In this document: positions 54,001-63,140 of the stretch, piece after piece | Position numbering within the stretch: the first letter of the stretch is position 1 | Layout: each line of letters opens with the position of its first letter | Assembly: GCF_030687895.1 (NCBI RefSeq) | Contig: NZ_CP117452.1 | Span: 4,766,501 to 4,830,500 of the forward strand | Length of the DNA: 64,000 nt | Direction: 5' to 3' | From: Pseudomonas sp. FP198 | GTDB taxonomy: Bacteria > Pseudomonadota > Gammaproteobacteria > Pseudomonadales > Pseudomonadaceae | Program-made: the position numbers and the translations under genes | The notes under the pieces: generated by a model | What the model was told of the DNA's origin: nothing | What the model saw: only the letters and a program-made list of their open reading frames with translations | Database searches by the model: none

Positions 54001-54456
54001 TCAATGGCGCAATGCAGCGATCAATTCGCCCAGCCAGGGCTCGGCATCGCTTTCCGGCGTCACACTCTCACTGGCATCCAGGCGTAACATGGGCAGCACC
54101 TCGTGCACGCCCAGCTCGGCGAACAATTCGTGCATCTGCTCGCCACCACCGCAGAACGTATCGCCATAGCTGGCATCCCCGAGGCCGATCACCGCACCGG
54201 GCAGGCCGCGAAACGACGCGGGCAATTGGTCGCGAATCGTCGAATACAATGGCATCAGGTTGTCCGGCAGCTCGCCCATGCCGGTAGTGGACGTTATGGC
54301 CAGCAACGCCTGCGGGCCAAACGCCTGGATATCCGCCAGGGTTGCCCGCGGATTGTGGAATGTCTGGAAACCGGCGTCATCAAGCAATTTGGCGGCATGC
54401 CGGGCGACTTCTTCGGCGGTGCCGTATACGGAGCCGGAAAGGATGGCGACTTTCAT
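54001..54456 (-). CDS. MioC-type flavodoxin
   Basis: 151 residues from ATG 54456 (MKVAILSGSVYGTAEEVARH). FMN phosphate loop SGSVYGTAEE (7-16), ring loops TSTTGMGELPDNL and GLGDASYGDTFCGGGEQM: short-chain flavodoxin of the MioC/sulfite-reductase-like type. An electron carrier; its reductase is not in the window. Confidence 0.88.
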   Translation of the reverse strand: MKVAILSGSVYGTAEEVARHAAKLLDDAGFQTFHNPRATLADIQAFGPQALLAITSTTGMGELPDNLMPLYSTIRDQLPASFRGLPGAVIGLGDASYGDTFCGGGEQMHELFAELGVHEVLPMLRLDASESVTPESDAEPWLGELIAALRH

Positions 54457-54612
54457 CAATCTGATCCTGAAGCGGAATAAAGAGCCGCAATGGTAGCAGG
54501 CTGAACAGTGATGCCGGGATTGATTCTCAACAACCGATAATGGCAAGTGGACATCTCCCAGGGTTCTTCTAGAATGCAGCGCACGCAGGGATGACCATTG
54601 CTGGAGGCCTTC

Positions 54613-55089
54613 ATGATTAATGCTCACTTGATGCAGTTGGTGATCAGCGCTTCGAACGACGGGATCGTCATCGCCGAAAAGGAAGGCGACGAAGACAATA
54701 TCCTGATTTATGTAAACCCGGCGTTTGAACGGCTGACCGGCTACAGCCGCGACGAGATCCTCTACCAGGACTGCCGTTTCCTGCAGTCCGGCGATCGCGA
54801 TCAACCGGCCCTGGAGCATATCCGCATGGCCTTGAAGCAAGGCGGATCATGCCGACAGGTCCTTCGCAACTATCGCAAGGACGGCACGCCGTTCTGGAAT
54901 GAGCTGTCGTTGTCGACCGTGAAAAACCAGGCTGACGGGCACACTTATTTCGTCGGCGTGCAGAAGGACGTGACAATTCAGGTGAAGGCTCAACAGCGAA
55001 TCGCCCAACTCGAAAAGGAGTTGGCTGAAGCACGGGAGACTATTGCGCGCCTGGATGCGACGAACGGCGCAAACAAAACGGCGAATTAA
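54613..55089 (+). CDS. Short LOV blue-light receptor (PpSB1-LOV-like)
   Basis: 158 residues from ATG 54613, GGAGG upstream. A single LOV core (about 15-120) and a C-terminal helix (about 125-155, coiled-coil-like QRIAQLEKELAEARETIARL). The photoactive C54 lies in DCRFLQ (53-58), where D replaces the commoner N/G as in PpSB1-LOV. FMN contacts R55, Q58, N86, N96 and Q117 are in place. It forms a flavin-cysteinyl adduct in blue light. No output domain, so a partner protein is needed: the LitR-like regulator at 55899 is a good candidate. Confidence 0.9.
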   Translation: MINAHLMQLVISASNDGIVIAEKEGDEDNILIYVNPAFERLTGYSRDEILYQDCRFLQSGDRDQPALEHIRMALKQGGSCRQVLRNYRKDGTPFWNELSLSTVKNQADGHTYFVGVQKDVTIQVKAQQRIAQLEKELAEARETIARLDATNGANKTAN

Positions 55090-55141
55090 CGGTCAGTCTC
55101 TAGAATCACCCGTGAACTCGCACATATTTTTCGAGCACCAT

Positions 55142-55747
55142 ATGCAGCGCGACGCCCTTCTTACCCAGGATGAGCTGGATTTCATCCGGACCATGCAGCA
55201 CAGCCCGCAGTTGAACGAGCGGGATGTCACGTCGAGCTTGCTGGTAAACGGTGGGTCGCAGATCCGTGATCTTTTGACGCGCCTGGCGGCAAACGAGCAA
55301 GTCACGTTGCAAGCCAATTTCGAAAACCAGCAGATGACCTTTCCGTTGCATCTGGTGGAAGACGAATTCCATGCCATGCACCTGCGCCTGGGTGTGCCGA
55401 GCATCTATGAGGACGGACCGAAGGTCCGCCCATGGCGCCTGACGCTCGAGGCACCGGTTGCGCTGGAAAATGCCAAGGGTCAGCCGGGACCTCTGTGGGT
55501 GCACGAGGTCTCTTGCAAGGGCGTCCTGCTGGAAATTCGCAACCGCACCAAACCGCCAAAACAGTTCGCGTTGTGGTTCAGCCCTTCAGGCTACGAGAGA
55601 ATTTCGCTTCGCGGTACGTTCGAACGGGAAACCGATCAGGGCCTGTACGCCTACCATCTGAATCAGCATGACCAGGACGAAACCGAGCGCCTGCGTCAGT
55701 ACATCCTCCAGCAACATCGTCTGACCCATCCGGCGATGCACCTCTAG
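55142..55747 (+). CDS. Conserved hypothetical protein, possibly PilZ-like
   Basis: 201 residues from ATG 55142; a GTG at 55112 would add ten. Soluble, beta-rich: VTLQANFENQQMTFPLHLVE looks like a YcgR-N-type strand pair, and LWVHEVSCKGVLLEIR resembles the second strand block of a PilZ domain without the full RxxxR...D/NxSxxG c-di-GMP motif. Helical tail ETERLRQYILQQHRL. It lies between the LOV gene and the LitR-like gene. Function unknown. Confidence 0.6.
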   Translation: MQRDALLTQDELDFIRTMQHSPQLNERDVTSSLLVNGGSQIRDLLTRLAANEQVTLQANFENQQMTFPLHLVEDEFHAMHLRLGVPSIYEDGPKVRPWRLTLEAPVALENAKGQPGPLWVHEVSCKGVLLEIRNRTKPPKQFALWFSPSGYERISLRGTFERETDQGLYAYHLNQHDQDETERLRQYILQQHRLTHPAMHL

Positions 55748-55749
55748 TC

Positions 55750-55885
55750 TTTGTACGAAAAGTGCCTGCGCGACGATCAGGCTGCGTTGAAAACAGGCTC
55801 GGAATGCTCATTGACAACCAGTCAACTCCGCTTCCTCGCCTGTTTTCGCCTTGCCTGATCGCCGCTCGGCGACTTTTCGTACAAA
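55750..55885. mobile_element. 136-bp MITE-like hairpin element
   Basis: Perfect 14-bp terminal inverted repeats TTTGTACGAAAAGT (55750-55763) and ACTTTTCGTACAAA (55872-55885), with pairing arms extending about 50 bp (GATCAGGC and GAAAACAGGC blocks on both sides). No coding capacity. The layout is that of a non-autonomous element or dispersed repeat between two convergent genes. It may also stop transcription. Confidence 0.75.
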
Positions 55886-55898
55886 CCCTAGCAAGCCA

Positions 55899-56858
55899 TC
55901 AAGTATCCAGGTTGCCCGCCAGAAATTGACGCAAGCGTTGGCGCATCAGCATGCCCTCATTTCCCAGGCAAGCGATGGAAGAGCCTGCCAGGCTTTCCTG
56001 CGCCAGGTCGGACGCATCGCCGGCGAGCATGACCGGGCAATCCAGGCTCATCGCCAGTTTGTTCAGGCGCTTGGGCAGCTCCGCGGCCGGCGCATGATTG
56101 GAAACCAGTACCAGTGCCAACGGCTTGATCTTCTGGCAAATCAGGGTCAATTCGTCAAAGGGTTGGCCGACAGTCATGACCCTGACATCCACCTCCGCCC
56201 TGGAGATGAATAGCGTCGTGACCAGCAACTCCAATTCCCGGCATTGGCCGGCTATGGCGCTGACCAGGACCCGGCGCGACGAAGTTTCGCGCTTCAGCAA
56301 GAGTCGTTGCATGACACGCGAGCGCAAGAAACCGTCGAAAAACAGCCACTCACTGGTCTGCCCGAACTCATGTTGGCGTTGGAGCAATGCTCGCCAGAGC
56401 GGCATCAGGATGTCCTGGAAGACGACCGGTGCCGTATAGCTGGAAAAAATCTGTCCATAGACCCGATCCAGCTCCACATCGTCAAAGTTGCCGACTGCTT
56501 CAGCCACGAGCTGTTGCCACTGGGCGTAATCGGCGCGCACCAGATCGGGCGAAATGAACCTGGAGGCTGGCTGCACCGACTCGGTCCTGGCGAGAATTTT
56601 TCCCACCTTGCTAACCGCTACCCCGCGTTCGATCCAGGCGAGAATGCTGCGAACCTTTTCGATATCGCTCAATGAATACAGGCGGTGCCCGCTTTCGGTG
56701 CGTGTGGGCTGGATGAGGCCGTAGCGCCGCTCCCACGCGCGCAACGTCACCGGATTCACGCCCGTCACCCGTGCCACTTCGCGGATGGGAAACAAGTCCT
56801 CGCTTTTCAAAGCCACGGCGGCCTGAAACGCAAGGTTCTCTTCGATGATCACGCTCAT
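55899..56858 (-). CDS. MerR-family LitR/PplR-like regulator without B12-binding motif
   Basis: 319 residues. MerR HTH (about 20-90: FPIREVARVTGVNPVTLRAW, TESGHRLYSLSDIEKVRSIL), a helical middle, and a cobalamin-binding-like fold (about 190-310: RVLVSAIAGQCRELELLVTT). The ExHxxG cobalamin motif of class I LitR/CarH is replaced by GQCREL, the mark of class II LitR. In P. putida such a protein (PplR) works with a short LOV protein as a blue-light switch. It is divergent from the gene at 57079. Confidence 0.82.
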   Translation of the reverse strand: MSVIIEENLAFQAAVALKSEDLFPIREVARVTGVNPVTLRAWERRYGLIQPTRTESGHRLYSLSDIEKVRSILAWIERGVAVSKVGKILARTESVQPASRFISPDLVRADYAQWQQLVAEAVGNFDDVELDRVYGQIFSSYTAPVVFQDILMPLWRALLQRQHEFGQTSEWLFFDGFLRSRVMQRLLLKRETSSRRVLVSAIAGQCRELELLVTTLFISRAEVDVRVMTVGQPFDELTLICQKIKPLALVLVSNHAPAAELPKRLNKLAMSLDCPVMLAGDASDLAQESLAGSSIACLGNEGMLMRQRLRQFLAGNLDT

Positions 56859-56946
56859 TCCGAAGGCTTACCCGGCTCGAATTGGATCCCAGTTTACTCC
56901 TCACCGGGGATGTCTTTACAAGGGAGATGGCGGGCCATATTCGAAT

Positions 56947-56980
56947 TTGTAGTTTCCTACCCTACAAGGAATAATCCTTG
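56947..56980. promoter_or_regulatory. Candidate operator between the LitR-like gene and the monooxygenase-like gene
   Basis: Two overlapping inverted repeats: TTGTAG-N9-CTACAA (56947-56967) and CAAGGA-ATAA-TCCTTG (56965-56980). They lie in the 220-bp divergent intergenic region, where a MerR-type regulator would control both genes. No footprint is known to me for this exact site. Confidence 0.5.
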
Positions 56981-57078
56981 CTTGCCTTCAGGCATCGAAC
57001 GCCGCCCCCTTACCCTGGGGCCGTTCCTCAAGCGAATCTCCTACCCGGAGTGCCGCAACCGTAACATGGAGATACAAA

Positions 57079-57639
57079 ATGTCTGCCTCCCCCGTCACGT
57101 TGATGGTTGCCCGCCGCGTCGCCAATGGCCGCTATCAGGACCTGATCGCCTGGTTGCGTGAAGGCGAGCAATTGGCGACCGACTTCCCCGGCTACCTGGG
57201 CTCAGGCGTACTTGCGCCGCCGCCCGAAGACGACGAATTCCAGATCATCTTCCGTTTCGCCGATGAGCAGACCCTGCATGCATGGGAACATTCGGCTTCG
57301 CGCACGGCTTGGCTGGGACGCGGCAGCGAGCTATTTGCCGACCCATCCGAACATCGTGTGCGCGGCATCGACGGCTGGTTTGGCGCCGCCAACCAGCGCC
57401 CGCCGCGCTGGAAACAGGCGGTGGCTATCTGGCTGGCGTTTTTTCCGGTTTCGTTATTGTTCAATTTCCTGCTGGGGCCATTACTGGGTGAACTGGGCCT
57501 GTTGAGCCGGGTGCTGATCAGCACGCTCATCCTGACGCCGCTGATGGTGTATCTGTTTATCCCGTTATCGACCCACTTGCTGGCGAACTGGCTCGCCGGC
57601 CCACCGCAACGACCAGTGCCGGCGACGCAGAATCATTGA
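57079..57639 (+). CDS. Antibiotic-biosynthesis-monooxygenase-like protein with membrane tail
   Basis: 186 residues. N-terminal ABM ferredoxin-like domain (about 5-95: VTLMVARRVANGRYQDLIAW, FRFADEQTLHAWEHS) and two C-terminal membrane helices (about 113-133, 141-165: AVAIWLAFFPVSLLFNFLLG). Enzymatic activity is unproven for this membrane-anchored form. Divergent from the LitR-like gene, hence a likely light-controlled target. Confidence 0.8.
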   Translation: MSASPVTLMVARRVANGRYQDLIAWLREGEQLATDFPGYLGSGVLAPPPEDDEFQIIFRFADEQTLHAWEHSASRTAWLGRGSELFADPSEHRVRGIDGWFGAANQRPPRWKQAVAIWLAFFPVSLLFNFLLGPLLGELGLLSRVLISTLILTPLMVYLFIPLSTHLLANWLAGPPQRPVPATQNH

Positions 57640-57770
57640 TGCAGCATGCCATCAGCTTCAAGAGCTATCCCTGTGGGAAATTGGCAATGCATTCACTGGA
57701 TCGGTCGCCAATAGGTAGACGGTATCCGGCACTGTTATAGTTTTGCTTCCGCCGCAAACCGAGCCGCCCC

Positions 57771-58475
57771 ATGCCTACCGCTCCGATCCTCATCACCGGC
57801 GCAGCCCAGCGTGTCGGCCTGCACTGCGCCCGTCGGTTGCTGGAAGACGGGCATCCGGTCATCGCCACCTATCGCACCGAACGCCCGGGCGTGCAGACGC
57901 TACGGGACTCAGGGGCCACGGTGCTGTTTGCCGACTTTTCCAGTGAAGCGGGAATCCTTGCCTTCATCGAACAACTCAAGCAGCACACCGACCAGCTACG
58001 CGCCATTGTGCATAACGCCTCGGCCTGGCTGGCCGAAACTCCAGGCGATGAGGCGGCCGCTTTCAGCGCAATGTTTGGCGTGCACATGCTCGCGCCCTAC
58101 CTGATCAACCTGCAGTGCGCCGAACTGCTGCAACGCTCGGTGCCGGCCGATATCGTGCACATCAGTGATGACGTGACGCGCAAGGGCAGCAGCCGGCACA
58201 TCGCCTATTGCGCCACCAAGGCCGGGCTCGAGAGCCTGACCTTGTCGTTTGCGGCAAAATACGCACCCGCCATCAAGGTCAACGGTATCGCCCCGGCCCT
58301 GCTACTGTTCAATCCCGACGACGATGCGGCCTATCGGGCCAAGGCCCTGGCCAAATCCGCGCTGGGTTTCGAGCCGGGCAGTGAAGTGATCTACCAGAGC
58401 CTGCGTTATCTGCTGGACAACCCCTACGTCACCGGCACGACCCTGACCGTCAACGGTGGGCGGCACATCAAATAA
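57771..58475 (+). CDS. folM: Dihydromonapterin reductase
   Basis: 234 residues, SDR fold: ITGAAQRVGLHCARRLLEDG (cofactor), HNASAW, and catalytic YCATKAG. FolM reduces dihydromonapterin to tetrahydromonapterin, with side activity on dihydrofolate. It leads folM-folE-folX (18-bp gap to folE), a pathway-coherent operon. Confidence 0.9.
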   Translation: MPTAPILITGAAQRVGLHCARRLLEDGHPVIATYRTERPGVQTLRDSGATVLFADFSSEAGILAFIEQLKQHTDQLRAIVHNASAWLAETPGDEAAAFSAMFGVHMLAPYLINLQCAELLQRSVPADIVHISDDVTRKGSSRHIAYCATKAGLESLTLSFAAKYAPAIKVNGIAPALLLFNPDDDAAYRAKALAKSALGFEPGSEVIYQSLRYLLDNPYVTGTTLTVNGGRHIK

Positions 58476-58493
58476 TTGTTCCGAGGAAGCGCA

Positions 58494-59051
58494 ATGGCCC
58501 TGTCGCCCGAGCATTACCGCGAGATCCTGATCGGCCTGGGCGAAGACCCGGAACGCGAAGGCCTGCTGGATACACCGGTGCGGGCCGCAAAGGCCATGCA
58601 GTACCTTTGCCATGGCTATGAACAGAGCATCGAACAGATCGTCAACGGCGCCCTGTTCGCCTCCGACGGCGATGAAATGGTGATCGTCGCCGACATCGAA
58701 CTCTATTCGTTGTGCGAACATCACCTGCTGCCCTTCATCGGCAAGGCCCATGTAGCTTATATTCCTACGGGCAAGGTCCTGGGGCTGTCGAAGATCGCCC
58801 GGCTGGTGGACATGTTCGCCCGTCGCCTGCAGATCCAGGAAAACCTCACCCGGCAAATCGCTGACGCAGTGCAGCAGGTCACCCAGGCCGCCGGCGTTGC
58901 GGTGGTGATCGAAGCCCAGCACATGTGCATGATGATGCGCGGTGTCGAAAAACAGAACTCGACGATGAACACCTCGGTGATGCTCGGCGCCTTTCGCGAG
59001 TCCAGCACCACGCGCCAGGAGTTCCTGCAATTGATTCGACGGAGCCAATAA
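58494..59051 (+). CDS. folE: GTP cyclohydrolase I
   Basis: 185 residues from ATG 58494 with GAGGAAG upstream. Type IA enzyme: [19 protein letters not shown], zinc ligands in [20 protein letters not shown] (C74, H77) and the second cysteine in [16 protein letters not shown]. It makes dihydroneopterin triphosphate, the start of monapterin and folate routes. Pseudomonads carry more than one folE; this copy serves monapterin. No gap to folX. Confidence 0.94.
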   Translation: MALSPEHYREILIGLGEDPEREGLLDTPVRAAKAMQYLCHGYEQSIEQIVNGALFASDGDEMVIVADIELYSLCEHHLLPFIGKAHVAYIPTGKVLGLSKIARLVDMFARRLQIQENLTRQIADAVQQVTQAAGVAVVIEAQHMCMMMRGVEKQNSTMNTSVMLGAFRESSTTRQEFLQLIRRSQ

Positions 59052-59432
59052 ATGCCACAACTTCAGCCCGCCATGGCGCGCATCAAGGTCAAGGACCTGC
59101 GCCTGCGTACGTTCATTGGCATCAACGAGGACGAGATCCTCAACAAGCAGGATGTGTTGATCAACCTGACCATCCTCTACGCGGCCCAAGAGGCGGTGCG
59201 CGATAACGACATCGACCACGCCCTGAACTACCGCACCATCACCAAGGCAATCATCGCCCATGTGGAGGGCAACCGTTTCGCCTTACTCGAACGCCTGACC
59301 CAGGAACTGCTCGACCTGGTCATGGCCAACGAATCAGTGCTGTACGCTGAAGTCGAAGTCGACAAGCCGCATGCCTTGCGATTTGCCGAGTCAGTGTCGA
59401 TTACGCTGGCGGCAAGCAGGGCTGCTTCGTAG
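59052..59432 (+). CDS. folX: Dihydroneopterin triphosphate 2'-epimerase
   Basis: 126 residues, FolB/FolX tunnelling fold: [37 protein letters not shown] and [15 protein letters not shown]. The context with folM and folE fits FolX rather than FolB. It gives dihydromonapterin triphosphate, the precursor of the tetrahydromonapterin used by phenylalanine hydroxylase in pseudomonads. Confidence 0.9.
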   Translation: MPQLQPAMARIKVKDLRLRTFIGINEDEILNKQDVLINLTILYAAQEAVRDNDIDHALNYRTITKAIIAHVEGNRFALLERLTQELLDLVMANESVLYAEVEVDKPHALRFAESVSITLAASRAAS

Positions 59433-59440
59433 CAGCCAAA

Positions 59441-59512
59441 AGCTTCAAGCTGTAAGCTTCAAGCCTGAACAACGCAAACCCACCAGCAGCTTGAAGCCTG
59501 CCACTTGAAGCT
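59441..59512. repeat. GCTTCAAGC dispersed hairpin repeat
   Basis: Arms AGCTTCAAGC..GCTTCAAG (59441-59463) and CTTGAAGC..CTTGAAGCT (59490-59512) pair with about 18 of 23 bases. An unusual intergenic repeat type distinct from the REPs, between folX and the DUF1244 gene. Confidence 0.7.
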
Positions 59513-59529
59513 GTCTCGTAGAGATCCTC

Positions 59530-59826
59530 ATGAACGATCAACAACGCCTCGAACTCGAAGCCGCCGCCTTCCGCCGGCTGGTTGCCCATCTGGACAGCCG
59601 CAAGGATGTGCAGAACATCGACCTGATGAACCTCGCCGGTTTCTGCCGCAACTGCCTGTCCAAGTGGTACAAGGCTGCCGCCGACGAGCGTCAGGTCGAG
59701 GTCAGCCTCGACGATGCCCGCGAAGTCGTCTACGGCATGCCCTATGCCGAATGGAAAGCTCAATACCAGAAAGAAGCCAGCGCCGAACAGCAAGCGGCGT
59801 TCGCCAAAGGAACTCCCGATGCCTGA
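59530..59826 (+). CDS. DUF1244 protein
   Basis: 98 residues, DUF1244 family: AAAFRRLVAHLDSRKDVQNI, DLMNLAGFCRNCLSKWYKAA with the conserved Cys pair, and YGMPYAEWKAQYQ. Function unknown. Its stop lies inside the hopJ start region (8-bp overlap), so the two are coupled. Confidence 0.88.
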   Translation: MNDQQRLELEAAAFRRLVAHLDSRKDVQNIDLMNLAGFCRNCLSKWYKAAADERQVEVSLDDAREVVYGMPYAEWKAQYQKEASAEQQAAFAKGTPDA

Positions 59827-60157
59827 CCTGAACACCTTCCGCGCCAGCCTCAAGAGTGGCGAACATGTATTTGCCGATACCCTGGCCTTTGTCGCCGATG
59901 GCTACGATTACCAGCCCCAGGCTTTTAACAACGGTGGCGTCGAGAACGCCGCCGGGCAGAACGAAGGTTCGTGCAAGACCCTGGGCCTGGCGTTGCTTGA
60001 AGGCCTGAGCGATGAAGAAGCGCTCCTGGCGTTTGGCGAGCATTACCGTTCGGTACTGGCCACGCCCGAAGGCAGTGATCACGGCAATATCCGCGCGTTG
60101 ATGGTCCATGGTCTCGCCGGCGTGAAGTTCGAGGCGCAGCCGCTGCAACGGCGCTGA
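59819..60157 (+). CDS. HopJ-family protein
   Basis: 112 residues from ATG 59819, overlapping the DUF1244 gene; AAGGAA 8 bp upstream. HopJ type III effector-family fold: YDYQPQAFNNGGVENAAGQN, EGSCKTLGLALLEGL, LLAFGEHYRSVLATPEGSDH. Despite the name it is widespread outside pathogens, and nothing here points to type III secretion; a housekeeping role is likelier. Confidence 0.85.
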   Translation: MPDLNTFRASLKSGEHVFADTLAFVADGYDYQPQAFNNGGVENAAGQNEGSCKTLGLALLEGLSDEEALLAFGEHYRSVLATPEGSDHGNIRALMVHGLAGVKFEAQPLQRR

Positions 60158-60169
60158 CCATCCCGCTCT

Positions 60170-60301
60170 TGTGGCGAGGGAGCTTGCTCCCGCTGGGCTG
60201 CGCAGCAGACCCTAGCAGTCAGACTTAATTTGCCTGACACACCGAGACATCAGATTTTAGGGCTGCTGCGCAACCCAGCGGGGATAAATCCCCTCGCCAC
60301 A
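60170..60301. repeat. REPIN of the TGTGGCGAGGG family
   Basis: Left unit TGTGGCGAGGGAGCTTGCTC from 60170 and right unit ending CCCCTCGCCACA at 60301; the two units differ in the loop (AGCTTGCTCC versus GGATAAATCC), so they are not recent copies of one another. Confidence 0.9.
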
Positions 60302-60432
60302 GGGGCTCAAGACGCCAGGCACTTATCCACATCCCGACTTTTATGATTGACCCGGCAACTTTATTTCGTTTGCCGGGCACCTCTCCCCGCGGCTTAGATA
60401 AAGGCAATATTTCTTCCTCCGAGCCGTCATCC

Positions 60433-61683
60433 ATGAGCCGCGAAAGCATCAGCCAATCGATTTCCTTCGTTCATCCCGTCAGCCTCGACCATGGAAAAAA
60501 CGCCGAAGTCTGGGACACGGATGGCAAGCGCTACATTGATTTTGTCGGCGGCATCGGCGTGCTGAATCTCGGCCACTGTCATCCGCGTGTCGTCGAGGCG
60601 ATTCGCGAGCAAGCCACCCGGTTGACCCACTATGCGTTCAATGCCGCACCGCACCGGCCTTATCTCGAATTGATCGAGCGCCTGGCAAGATTCATCCCGG
60701 TGGACTATCCGGTTAGCGGCATGCTTACCAACAGCGGCGCCGAGGCAGCGGAGAACGCCTTGAAAATCGTCCGCGGCGCCACGGGGCGCACCGCCGTGAT
60801 CGCGTTTGATGGCGGCTTCCACGGCCGGACCCTGGCCACCCTCAACCTCAACGGCAAGGTTGCGCCCTACAAACAGAAAGTCGGTGTCCTGCCCGGGCCG
60901 GTCTATCACCTGCCCTATCCCAGCCAGGACAACGGCGTGACCTGTGCCGAAGCCTTGAAAGCCATGGACCGGCTGTTCAGCGTTGAGATCGACGTAAACG
61001 ACGTAGCCTGTTTCATCGTCGAGCCGGTGCAGGGCGAAGCCGGATTCCTGACGATGGACATAGCCTTCGCCCAGGCGCTGCGCCAGTTCTGTGACGACAA
61101 GGGCATCGTGTTGGTCATCGATGAGATCCAGTCCGGTTTCGGCCGTACCGGCCAACGTTTTGCATTTTCGCGGCTGGGCATCGAACCGGACCTGATCCTG
61201 CTGGGCAAGAGCATCGCCGGCGGTGTCCCGCTGGGGGCGGTGATGGGACGCAAAGCCCTGATGGACAACCTGCCCAAGGGCGGCCTCGGCGGCACCTATT
61301 CTGGCAACCCTATCGCCTGCGCTGCCGCGCTGGCGACCCTGGACGAGATGACCGACGCGAACCTGCGGGCCTGGGGCGCACGCCAGGAAGAGGCCATAGT
61401 GAGCCGCTACGAATCCTGGCGCCGTCGCGGGCTGTCCCCCTATCTGGGGCGGTTGACCGGAGTCGGCGCCATGCGCGGCATCGAACTGGCCCACGCCGAT
61501 GGCACTCCGGCGTCGGCTCAATTGACGCAATTGTTGGCGGCGGCACGGGACTCGGGCTTGCTACTGATGCCCAGCGGCAAATCCCGGCACATCATTCGGC
61601 TGCTGGCGCCGTTGACGACCGAGCCGGCGGTGCTGGAAGAGGGATTGGATATTCTCGAGGCGTGCCTGGCGAAACTGGGCTGA
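60433..61683 (+). CDS. Class III aminotransferase, 2-aminoadipate/4-aminobutyrate type
   Basis: 416 residues from ATG 60433 (MSRESISQSISFVHPVSLDH). PLP class III: LTNSGAEAAENALKIVRGAT, VLVIDEIQSGFGRTGQRFAF, PLP lysine in LLGKSIAGGVPLGAV, and GGTYSGNPIACAA. The N-terminus and overall sequence resemble the P. putida enzyme acting on 2-aminoadipate in lysine catabolism; gabT-like 4-aminobutyrate activity is the alternative. Stands alone after a REPIN. Confidence 0.82.
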   Translation: MSRESISQSISFVHPVSLDHGKNAEVWDTDGKRYIDFVGGIGVLNLGHCHPRVVEAIREQATRLTHYAFNAAPHRPYLELIERLARFIPVDYPVSGMLTNSGAEAAENALKIVRGATGRTAVIAFDGGFHGRTLATLNLNGKVAPYKQKVGVLPGPVYHLPYPSQDNGVTCAEALKAMDRLFSVEIDVNDVACFIVEPVQGEAGFLTMDIAFAQALRQFCDDKGIVLVIDEIQSGFGRTGQRFAFSRLGIEPDLILLGKSIAGGVPLGAVMGRKALMDNLPKGGLGGTYSGNPIACAAALATLDEMTDANLRAWGARQEEAIVSRYESWRRRGLSPYLGRLTGVGAMRGIELAHADGTPASAQLTQLLAAARDSGLLLMPSGKSRHIIRLLAPLTTEPAVLEEGLDILEACLAKLG

Positions 61684-61710
61684 ATACGGTCCCCTTGCCT
61701 ACACAGCCCT

Positions 61711-61800
61711 TATGGGAGCGAGCTTGCTCGCGATAGCGTCAGATCAGCCGACATCGATGTTGACCGACACACCGCTATCGCGAGCAAGCTCGCTCCCACA
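61711..61800. repeat. REPIN (GGGAGCGAGC family)
   Basis: Direct unit TATGGGAGCGAGCTTGCTCG from 61711 and inverted unit ending at 61800; the left unit has TATGGG for TGTGGG. Confidence 0.92.
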
Positions 61801-61828
61801 TTGGTTTCAGCAGCAGATATCGGGCAAT

Positions 61829-61856
61829 AAAAAACCGGCCGAAGCCGGTTTTTTTT
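61829..61856. terminator. Bidirectional terminator between the aminotransferase and trxB
   Basis: AAAAAACCGGC-CGAA-GCCGGTTTTTT hairpin, flanked by an A run on the left and T run on the right, so active for the leftward trxB and the rightward aminotransferase. Confidence 0.88.
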
Positions 61857-61866
61857 GCCCGATGGA

Positions 61867-62871
<1,005 letters not shown>

Positions 62872-63140
62872 CTATGCGGCGGGAATAAAAAAGGACTGTG
62901 GATGCACTTGGGGAAGGCTTGGGTTCGACAGTCCTGAAAAAGATTGGGTGCAGCGTATCGAGGGAGCGAAGATTAAGGAAATACGGTTTAACAATCCAGC
63001 TCATAGGTGAGCTCTATCCGCGGCAGCGCTCCCGATAGTTGCGATCCTGCGCTAAACCTTTGTTACACACCGTGTCGTGGCTTTCGCGCATCGGGCAAAG
63101 CCGGTAAGGTCGGCGCGTCCACCTACCCTCGGAGCCACCT

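Noticed and set aside
59819..60157. HopJ gene as evidence of a type III secretion system
   Set aside because: No secretion apparatus, chaperone or hrp-box was seen. The family is widespread in non-pathogens.
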